From Phoronis pallida (Eukaryota; Phoronida; Phoronidae): a stretch of 14,181 nt of DNA. The DNA lies in the NCBI GenBank assembly GCA_028565715.1, contig JAOXYC010093335.1:1-14181 (forward strand), given 5' to 3'. The notes under the pieces are model-generated. The model ran no database searches, was not told the origin of the DNA, and saw nothing but the letters and a program-made list of their open reading frames with translations. The stretch's first letter is position 1; each line of letters opens with the position of its first letter. A program made the translations under genes and the position numbers. Of the stretch, positions 13,101 through 14,181 are shown piece after piece.

Positions 13101-14181
13101 TTTTATTGAAGTTACTAGCAAATAAGAGTACCAGTCCAGCCATGTATTAGCTAGAGCGCATAGGATTTTTCCAACCCAACTTCTTTAAAAATTTAATAGG
13201 TATTGACAATTTAATTAGTAGTCTTTATAACACAAGTTTTTATGCTTTACATGGAATATGTGCTCTTGATTTCATAATTCCTTGTTAAAGTCTTGTTTCT
13301 TGTTTTACAGGTACATGGGATTAGGAATAGCACTGCGTTACGTGCTAGAAGCCCTTCGTAAACCGTACGGCAGCCGCATGCTCATGTTTGGCATTGCCGC
13401 TCTCGACCGGTTCAAGAGTCGGTTGAAAGACTACCCACAGTATTGCCAACACCTGGCAGCCATACCCCACTTCAGGGAGTTCCCACCACACCTGATTGAG
13501 TACATTGAGTATGGTGCCCGGTCGCAGGAACCACCCAACCGTCCCCAGGGCTCACTGTCCACTCGCACAGCAACGCCGACGACCACTGCTGTCTCAACAT
13601 CAGTGGCTAATACCTCTGATATTGGAACCACGACTACAGCAACTGTACCTACTACCACAACCACTCCTAACTTGATTACCAAGTCAACAGTGGCTCCAAA
13701 GGTAGTTTAGACTTAGAATTATTGCACTATGAATTACAATGCAAAGTTATTTACAACAGATGTCGAAGTTTTTATTTAACTTCCATTGTTTCACTTGATT
13801 GAATAATTAAATGAGGAATGCGCACAAATTACGTCCATTAGGAACGGAACACTGATCTCCTGCTTTCTGGATAGGTGTGCTATGTGTAATGCCATCTATA
13901 TTCTAGATGTTCTGTATAAGTTTACCCCTAATAACCATCATAGCTTAACTTTCCCTATGAGCAGTGTTTCACCCTCTTCACAGGAGAATTATATAAAATT
14001 ACATAGCAATTTTAAAGCGGTATCTAATACATTTTACACAAGAGGTGATGAGCATTCATGTTGACTTTAACTAGCTAACTAACCTATTGTTCATTTCAGC
14101 CGTCTATAACTAGCTAACTAACCTATCGTTCATTTCAGCCATCTATAACTAGCTAACTAACCTATCGTTCATTTCAGCCAT
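1..14181 (+). CDS. CNOT1: CCR4-NOT transcription complex subunit 1 (CNOT1/NOT1), partial, 19 full or near-full exons plus start of a 20th
   Basis: Scaffold of the cytoplasmic CCR4-NOT complex, which removes mRNA poly(A) tails and represses translation; it holds the deadenylases (CAF1/CCR4), the CNOT10/11 and CNOT2/3 modules and RNA-binding adaptors. Exons: 1-40, 393-491, 853-1033, 2044-2187, 3657-3763, 4688-4743, 4987-5113, 5932-6042, 6370-6665, 7110-7242, 7621-7728, 8671-8910, 9202-9356, 10148-10322, 10607-10790, 11094-11216, 11907-12091, 12756-12880, 13311-13701, 14178-end. Coding bases 2-13701 total 2979, exactly 993 codons without a stop; all introns are GT-AG with compatible phases. The translation is collinear with vertebrate CNOT1 (recalled, not aligned by program) from about residue 58 to about 1050-1070 of some 2376. 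Diagnostic stretches include [35 protein letters not shown] and [12 protein letters not shown]. Both gene ends lie outside the window. No frameshift or missing block is seen, so it looks functional. Confidence 0.96.
41..392 (+). other. Intron 1 of window
   Basis: GT-AG intron of 352 bases, AT-rich. I see no gene, repeat or RNA in it. Confidence 0.85.
393..491 (+). CDS. CNOT1: CNOT1 exon 2 of window
   Basis: 33 codons (window residues 14-46), phase 0 at both ends. Acceptor TTCATTTCAG ends at 392 and donor GTACAT starts at 492. It reads [17 protein letters not shown] and ends DNPLHHQK, nearly the vertebrate sequence (QTQFLIQEC, IDNPLHYQK). Part of the N-terminal helical-repeat region. An open frame from an upstream ATG at 363 runs through the intron and is not a start. 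Confidence 0.95.
492..852 (+). other. Intron 2 of window
   Basis: GT-AG intron of 361 bases, AT-rich with short A and T runs. Nothing recognisable; open frames here are continuations across exon edges. Confidence 0.85.
853..1033 (+). CDS. CNOT1: CNOT1 exon 3 of window
   Basis: 181 bases (residues 47-106 plus one base), phase 0 to 1. Acceptor ATTTTCAG ends at 852 and donor GTAAGC starts at 1034. The protein is helical: [20 protein letters not shown], then [15 protein letters not shown], the latter almost identical to vertebrate CNOT1. The Asp codon after YIDS is split, G here and AT in the next exon. Confidence 0.95.
1081..1303. repeat. Foldback element with ~80-bp inverted arms
   Basis: The left arm (1081-1162) and the reverse complement of the right arm (about 1221-1303) match with few differences. 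They share TTCATTAAATTCA, GACTTCTTGAT, TTTATGATTTTATTTCCAA and CTTCTCATAC-like blocks in the same order. The roughly 58-base spacer is AT-rich with no coding sense. It resembles a foldback or MITE-type non-autonomous DNA element; no clear target duplication is visible. Because of the symmetry both strands give similar short open frames (FPTFSY), which are not genes. In the pre-mRNA it could form a long hairpin just downstream of exon 3. Confidence 0.8.
1624..1891. repeat. Minisatellite, six copies of a 45-bp unit
   Basis: Units begin at 1624, 1669, 1714, 1759, 1804 and 1849, each starting ATGTAYAGTACAAAC and ending TTATTCCATCRCC. Copies differ at a few positions: first-copy ATGTACAG, fifth to sixth ACATT/ACACT, and CATCACC versus CATCGCC. 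The last copy lacks the terminal CATATG link. Since 45 is a multiple of three, uninterrupted frames appear on both strands, but they have no start context or homology and lie in an intron. A related inverted fragment, CATATGGTGATG, occurs at about 1399-1410. Confidence 0.92.
2044..2187 (+). CDS. CNOT1: CNOT1 exon 4 of window
   Basis: 144 bases, phase 1 at both ends, between acceptor TTTCTATAG and donor GTTTGT (a weak donor). Begins [12 protein letters not shown], matching the vertebrate [10 protein letters not shown] block, followed by helical [12 protein letters not shown]. The final Lys-Lys is followed by a split Asp codon completed in exon 5 (DFPPDRVP, vertebrate DFPQERCP). Confidence 0.93.
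2309..2345. repeat. Short direct repeat, 22-bp period
   Basis: CAATTTGAAACCCAA occurs at 2309-2323 and again at 2331-2345. Just upstream, TGTTGAAGTTGAACTTTGG (2285-2303) is partly complementary to the CCAAAGTT and AACTTCCAACA pieces here, so the segment may fold. Origin unknown. Confidence 0.65.
2378..2392. repeat. Target-site duplication, left copy
   Basis: GATTTGCAATAGAGC, exactly repeated at 2667-2681, bracketing the SINE. Perfect 15-bp identity indicates target-primed retrotransposition and a fairly young insertion. Confidence 0.9.
2393..2666 (+). mobile_element. tRNA-derived SINE with L2-like 3' part
   Basis: About 274 bases between two perfect 15-bp target duplications. The 5' head is tRNA-like: A box TAGCTCAGTTGG at 2402-2413 fits the pol III consensus, D-arm GCTC/GAGC pairs, and the B-box-like GTTCAGATC at 2447-2455 has one mismatch. 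The CATAA in the anticodon loop region and the flanking layout recall elongator tRNA-Met, but the acceptor and T stems are degenerate. The middle (TGAGCAAGACACTTTAC) resembles a segment shared by several animal SINEs. The 3' part (GCGTCCTGTCCAGGG at 2571-2585, then GGGATAGCATCCGGCC) resembles the tail of L2-clade LINEs, which would supply the reverse transcriptase. It ends in an imperfect TTAG/TTTTAG tail. Family assignment is from memory; inserted in sense orientation to CNOT1. Confidence 0.88.
2402..2455 (+). promoter_or_regulatory. Internal RNA polymerase III promoter of the SINE (A and B boxes)
   Basis: A box TAGCTCAGTTGG (2402-2413) and B-box-like GTTCAGATC (2447-2455) lie 33 bases apart, normal for tRNA-type promoters. 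The B box has G where A is expected. A perfect 8-bp hairpin, CACATAAC/GTTATGTG (2426-2433, 2440-2447), sits between and overlaps the B box edge. Whether it is transcribed independently is unknown. Confidence 0.65.
2667..2681. repeat. Target-site duplication, right copy
   Basis: Second copy of GATTTGCAATAGAGC, identical to 2378-2392, immediately after the TTAGTTTTAGTTA tail of the SINE. Confidence 0.9.
3165..3318. mobile_element. Foldback/MITE-like element, copy 1
   Basis: About 154 bases with ~50-bp inverted arms. The left arm contains AAATTCATGGGAAGTATACC and CCTTTTATTGGAT; the right arm contains ATCCAATAAAAGGTGG and ACTTCCCATTCATTGTA. The spacer carries ATAGAACTCG.CAAAGGCTCGTT, which has its own small symmetry. 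A second, clearly related copy lies at 12554-12716 in the same orientation, so this is a dispersed family, not local accident. No open frame and no certain target duplication; class unknown. Confidence 0.85.
3657..3763 (+). CDS. CNOT1: CNOT1 exon 5 of window
   Basis: 107 bases, phase 1 to 0; acceptor TTTGTTAG ends at 3656 and donor GTATGT starts at 3764. Core motif [11 protein letters not shown] corresponds to vertebrate CPVVLAPLLYP. The second half ([13 protein letters not shown]) is more diverged, as expected for this loop. It ends with TM, the first Met of the conserved TMM/TMMESS junction. Confidence 0.93.
3764..4687 (+). other. Intron 5 of window
   Basis: GT-AG intron of 924 bases. AT-rich with short T runs; I see no gene, transposon end or tandem repeat in it. 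Confidence 0.82.
4688..4743 (+). CDS. CNOT1: CNOT1 exon 6 of window (56-base microexon-like)
   Basis: The smallest complete exon, 18 codons plus two bases, phase 0 to 2. Acceptor TTTATTTCAG ends at 4687 and donor GTATGT starts at 4744. It reads [18 protein letters not shown], parallel to vertebrate MESSLADFMQEVGYGFCA. Frame and phase fit both neighbours, which is the main support for so short an exon. Confidence 0.93.
4987..5113 (+). CDS. CNOT1: CNOT1 exon 7 of window
   Basis: 127 bases, phase 2 to 0. Acceptor CTTTTTCAG ends at 4986 and donor GTATCT starts at 5114. The split AG+T codon gives Ser, then [17 protein letters not shown] and [16 protein letters not shown], both strongly conserved in CNOT1 ([26 protein letters not shown]). 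Only 243 bases of intron separate it from exon 6. Confidence 0.96.
5114..5931 (+). other. Intron 7 of window
   Basis: GT-AG intron of 818 bases. Nothing recognised; open frames on either strand are short, lack homology and have intron-like composition. Confidence 0.82.
5932..6042 (+). CDS. CNOT1: CNOT1 exon 8 of window
   Basis: Exactly 37 codons, phase 0 at both ends; acceptor CCGTTGTTAG ends at 5931 and donor GTGAGT starts at 6043. Reads [13 protein letters not shown], then [15 protein letters not shown], matching vertebrate SISAPGSGIWSD and HTWNVEVLIDVLKEL. Because it is symmetric phase 0, skipping it would keep the frame. The acceptor has a poor pyrimidine run. Confidence 0.94.
6043..6369 (+). 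other. Intron 8 of window
   Basis: GT-AG intron of 327 bases. Nothing recognised apart from splice sites. Confidence 0.85.
6370..6665 (+). CDS. CNOT1: CNOT1 exon 9 of window
   Basis: 296 bases, phase 0 to 2. Acceptor CTCTGTTGCAG ends at 6369. The donor is GTTAGT from 6666, so the last Trp codon is split TG|G and completed by the first base of exon 10. Contains [42 protein letters not shown] and [10 protein letters not shown], each with a near-identical vertebrate partner. GC content is clearly higher than in the flanking introns. Confidence 0.96.
6666..7109 (+). other. Intron 9 of window
   Basis: GT-AG intron of 444 bases, AT-rich. Nothing recognised. Confidence 0.85.
7110..7242 (+). CDS. 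CNOT1: CNOT1 exon 10 of window
   Basis: 133 bases, phase 2 to 0; acceptor TGTTTGCAG ends at 7109 and donor GTAAGT starts at 7243 (strong). Translation [16 protein letters not shown], then [18 protein letters not shown]. The vertebrate protein has KSLDLIESLLRLAEVG and FPIKHCPDMLVLALLQI. Confidence 0.96.
7243..7620 (+). other. Intron 10 of window
   Basis: GT-AG intron of 378 bases. A plus-strand open stretch at 7297-7506 has no resemblance to CNOT1 or another family and is taken as chance. Confidence 0.83.
7621..7728 (+). CDS. CNOT1: CNOT1 exon 11 of window
   Basis: 36 codons, symmetric phase 0. Acceptor GTTTACAG ends at 7620 and donor GTTAGT starts at 7729. Reads [20 protein letters not shown] and HYAWHCQ, one of the most conserved blocks of CNOT1 ([25 protein letters not shown]). 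Confidence 0.97.
7729..8670 (+). other. Intron 11 of window, with MITE
   Basis: GT-AG intron of 942 bases. A 288-bp MITE occupies 7840-8127. The remainder (8128-8670) holds an open stretch at 8240-8446 without homology and a weak local symmetry (GACAGACT...AGTCTGTC near 8394-8434). Nothing else. Confidence 0.85.
7840..8127. mobile_element. MITE with ~36-bp terminal inverted repeats and two internal repeats
   Basis: The ends ACCGTATAACCCCGCAA... and ...TTGCGGGGGTTATACGGT are near-perfect inverted repeats extending inward about 36 bases through GAGCGCATGCG. Inside, two ~45-bp direct repeats (about 7921-7965 and 8040-8083) share GCAAAATAGGC.CAT.GGCCTA and AGGTTCCGC. It is much richer in GC and CpG than the surrounding intron, which marks it as inserted sequence. 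No open frame for a transposase. I could not find a target duplication at its edges, so the superfamily is undetermined. Confidence 0.86.
8671..8910 (+). CDS. CNOT1: CNOT1 exon 12 of window
   Basis: 80 codons, symmetric phase 0; acceptor ATTTGACAG ends at 8670 and donor GTACGT starts at 8911. Contains [43 protein letters not shown] and [12 protein letters not shown], nearly invariant among animals. The vertebrate RGEQYDQ stretch is RDPFDQ here, one residue shorter. In-frame ATGs within it are internal methionines, not starts. Confidence 0.97.
9202..9356 (+). CDS. CNOT1: CNOT1 exon 13 of window
   Basis: 155 bases, phase 0 to 2. Acceptor CTGGTTACAG ends at 9201 and donor GTATGT starts at 9357. 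Reads [16 protein letters not shown], a short variable stretch, then [20 protein letters not shown]. The split Gly codon GG|T continues into exon 14. Vertebrate counterpart: EPFIQACMTFLKRRCP and QLPPETLATMLACLQAC. Confidence 0.95.
9651..9817. mobile_element. Tourist/PIF-Harbinger-like MITE
   Basis: 167 bases with terminal inverted repeats of about 40 bases. The left end is GGGCTATTTGAGCAAAAAAG; the right end reads TTTTTTGCTGGAATAGCCC. Arms continue through GTATCC and a G-run/C-run block (GGGGGGAAGG against CCTTCCCCCCC). Flanked on both sides by TTA (9648-9650, 9818-9820), fitting the three-base TWA duplication of PIF/Harbinger-type elements, whose ends often start GGG/GGC. The core is AT-rich without an open frame, so non-autonomous. 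Confidence 0.8.
10033..10072. repeat. Possible retroposon tail segment before the ATT array
   Basis: TAAAGCACTTTGAATAAAAA followed by GTGCTATATTTAGGCACC resembles the 3' end (AAAGCGCTTTGA...AAGCGCTATATAAAT) that I recall from many marine-animal interspersed repeats ending in (ATT)n. The 5' limit is not visible, and the match is from memory. Confidence 0.5.
10073..10127. repeat. (ATT)n microsatellite, about 18 units
   Basis: Pure ATT/TTA repeat with no interruption until TATCATATTATAC. It ends about 20 bases before the exon 14 acceptor, so it covers the region where the branch point would normally be. It produces poly-Ile open frames on both strands, which are artefacts. Likely length-variable between individuals. 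Confidence 0.95.
10148..10322 (+). CDS. CNOT1: CNOT1 exon 14 of window (end of helical region, start of linker)
   Basis: 175 bases, phase 2 to 0; acceptor CTTTTTCCAG ends at 10147 and donor GTGAGT starts at 10323. Begins [18 protein letters not shown], matching vertebrate VSQELSETILTMVANCS, and then becomes low-complexity Gly/Pro/Met-rich ([14 protein letters not shown]). The acceptor lies only about 20 bases after an (ATT)n array. Confidence 0.92.
10607..10790 (+). CDS. CNOT1: CNOT1 exon 15 of window (disordered linker)
   Basis: 184 bases, phase 0 to 1. Acceptor TTCTCCCCACAG ends at 10606 (strong pyrimidine tract) and donor GTACGT starts at 10791. [23 protein letters not shown] and [14 protein letters not shown] correspond in order to vertebrate IDPLAGMTSLSIGG, GFPPNLGS and SPAKAFPP. 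Apart from these short islands it is low complexity and probably disordered. Confidence 0.92.
10791..11093 (+). other. Intron 15 of window
   Basis: GT-AG intron of 303 bases, with nothing recognised. Confidence 0.83.
11094..11216 (+). CDS. CNOT1: CNOT1 exon 16 of window (variable linker)
   Basis: 123 bases, phase 1 at both ends; acceptor TTTGTGCCCAG ends at 11093 and donor GTTTGT starts at 11217. Residues [19 protein letters not shown] and [14 protein letters not shown]. This is the least conserved coding exon: vertebrate CNOT1 has a Gly/Leu/Thr-rich linker here without clear alignment. Support comes from splice sites, frame closure with both neighbours and composition. Skipping it would keep the frame, so it may be alternative. 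Confidence 0.82.
11421..11569. repeat. Nested foldback with a perfect inner palindrome
   Basis: Outer arms: TTAATAAATCATTTTGAAAT and GCACTGGATA (11421-11453) pair with TATCCAGTG and CCAAAATGATTTGTTAA (11538-11568). Inner hairpin: ATTGATCACAATCTTCTT (11461-11478) is followed, after TT, by its exact reverse complement (11481-11498). GAAGATTGTGATCAAT is then directly repeated (11499-11514), and CCAATTTAAAAATTGG (11515-11530) is another small palindrome. Looks like a foldback element; no coding capacity. Confidence 0.82.
11615..11690. repeat. Degenerate GC-richer repeat patch
   Basis: Repeated TAAGC words: ATTAAGCACC, CTATAAGCACCCCC and GAATAAGCGCCCC within 75 bases. The wording resembles the GC-rich interior of the MITE at 7840-8127 (ATAAGCGC), so it may be a decayed relative. 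No inverted ends were found. Confidence 0.4.
11907..12091 (+). CDS. CNOT1: CNOT1 exon 17 of window (start of central, adaptor-binding domain)
   Basis: 185 bases, phase 1 to 0. Acceptor TCTGTCTGCAG ends at 11906 and donor GTACGT starts at 12092. Contains [16 protein letters not shown], then [16 protein letters not shown] and [15 protein letters not shown], nearly the same as vertebrate CNOT1. In vertebrates this begins the MIF4G-like central domain bound by tristetraprolin-type motifs; the same role here is inferred from homology. An open frame beginning at ATG 11921 is out of the CNOT1 context only at its 3' readthrough past 12091. Confidence 0.96.
12453..12497. repeat. Two-copy 21-bp tandem repeat
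   Basis: CATCCTACATCATTTATATTA is followed directly by CATCCTACGTCATTTATATTA (one substitution), then CAT. A simple local duplication about 55 bases upstream of the foldback. Confidence 0.85.
12554..12716. mobile_element. Foldback/MITE-like element, copy 2
   Basis: Related along its full length to 3165-3318: GTGATAAAATGATTCT, AAATTCATGGGAAGTA, ATTGGATTC, ATAGAACTCG.CAAAGGCTCG, ATCCAATAAAAGG and CCCATTCATTGTAA occur in the same order and orientation. Its own ~50-bp arms are inverted repeats (CATGGGAAGTAATACAACCT against AGGTTGTATTACATCCCAT). Flanking sequences are unrelated to those of copy 1, which sets the element ends near GTGAT and ATCAC. No open frame. Confidence 0.86.
12756..12880 (+). 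CDS. CNOT1: CNOT1 exon 18 of window
   Basis: 125 bases, phase 0 to 2; acceptor TTGTTATAG ends at 12755 and donor GTAAGT starts at 12881. Reads [34 protein letters not shown] and LVT, with the Thr codon split AC|G. Vertebrate: [34 protein letters not shown]. The most conserved exon together with exon 19. The acceptor lies about 40 bases after a foldback repeat. Confidence 0.97.
12881..13310 (+). other. Intron 18 of window
   Basis: GT-AG intron of 430 bases. An open stretch at 12944-13150 has no homology and no exon-like splice context. Nothing else seen. Confidence 0.83.
13311..13701 (+). CDS. CNOT1: CNOT1 exon 19 of window (largest; domain end plus Thr-rich tail)
   Basis: 391 bases, phase 2 to 0. 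Acceptor TTGTTTTACAG ends at 13310 and the proposed donor is GTAGTT at 13702. First half: [34 protein letters not shown] and [13 protein letters not shown], conserved with vertebrate CNOT1. The last 50 or so residues are Thr/Ser/Val-rich low complexity, like the vertebrate linker with TTSTTTT. If the donor were not used, the frame would end two codons later (Val-Val-TAG at 13708-13710). The donor is therefore chosen because the known protein continues, and is somewhat less certain than the rest. Confidence 0.93.
13702..14177 (+). other. Intron 19 of window (acceptor end triplicated)
   Basis: Proposed GT-AG intron of 476 bases if the third acceptor is used; 398 or 437 with the first or second. 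AT-rich and featureless up to about 14060, then the 39-bp repeat. It is an intron rather than a 3' UTR because vertebrate CNOT1 continues far beyond this point and no polyadenylation context is seen. Confidence 0.75.
14071..14181 (+). repeat. Three tandem copies of a 39-bp 3' splice-site unit
   Basis: Copies start at 14071, 14110 and 14149 (third cut at 33 bases by the window end). Each holds CTAGCTAACTAACC, a strong branch-point-like ACTAAC, then TTCATTTCAG, then CCRTCTATAA, which looks like the first ten exon bases. Copies 2 and 3 are identical as far as seen; copy 1 differs at two positions (CTATTG for CTATCG, CCG for CCA). CAG acceptors end at 14099, 14138 and 14177. Using either of the first two adds Pro-Ser-Ile-Thr-Ser and then TAA in the CNOT1 frame. 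Confidence 0.93.
14178..14181 (+). CDS. CNOT1: CNOT1 exon 20 of window, first four bases (putative)
   Basis: Four bases, CCAT, after the third of three repeated CAG acceptors. The two upstream copies show that CCRTCTATAA normally follows, read as Pro-Ser-Ile in phase 0. This fits vertebrate CNOT1, where PPSINTT follows the Thr/Val-rich linker. The first two acceptors run into an in-frame TAA after five codons, so the last copy is the likely productive one. Further copies could exist past the window. Confidence 0.55.

Noticed and set aside
13431-13682. Antisense gene opposite exon 19
   Set aside because: Val-rich open frame is the mirror of Thr codons (ACN) in the linker; no independent evidence.
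13702-14070. 3' UTR and end of the gene after Val-Val-TAG
   Set aside because: CNOT1 in other animals continues for over 1200 residues, a GTAGTT donor is present, and acceptors followed by a Pro-Ser-Ile start fit the known continuation.

Overview
The window is a piece of an animal genome. It lies wholly inside one plus-strand, intron-rich gene, the scaffold subunit 1 of the CCR4-NOT mRNA deadenylase complex (CNOT1/NOT1). Nineteen exons (1-40 through 13311-13701) and the first bases of a twentieth (14178 onward) join through GT-AG introns into one uninterrupted reading frame of 993 codons. Intron phases match at every junction. The conceptual protein follows vertebrate CNOT1, as I remember it, from about residue 58 to about residue 1050-1070. 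The start codon, the first part of the protein, the CAF1-binding MIF4G domain and the C-terminal NOT1 region lie outside the window. There is no promoter, terminator or second gene.

Layout: exons 1-13 (1-9356) encode the N-terminal helical-repeat region, which in known complexes holds CNOT10/CNOT11. Exons 14-16 (10148-11216) encode a Gly/Pro/Ser/Thr-rich, poorly conserved linker. Exons 17-19 (11907-13701) encode the highly conserved central helical domain, which in vertebrates binds tristetraprolin-type peptides, followed by a Thr-rich tail. Introns are about 240 to 1470 bases and AT-rich.

The introns carry most of the unusual structure: a 223-bp foldback and six 45-bp tandem repeats in intron 3; a tRNA-derived SINE with a perfect 15-bp target-site duplication in intron 4; two related copies of one foldback family in introns 4 and 17; a GC-richer MITE with long terminal inverted repeats in intron 11; a Tourist/Harbinger-like MITE and an (ATT)n array close to the splice acceptor in intron 13; nested palindromes in intron 16; and, at the right edge, a 39-bp unit containing branch point plus 3' splice site repeated three times at the end of intron 19.

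Organism: a bilaterian invertebrate, most likely marine (lophotrochozoan or invertebrate deuterostome), judged from the moderate divergence from vertebrate CNOT1, short AT-rich introns, and SINE/MITE types resembling those of marine animals. I cannot name the phylum. I see no new multi-gene system here. The most interesting signals are the triplicated splice acceptor and the matching foldbacks that flank exons 5-17.
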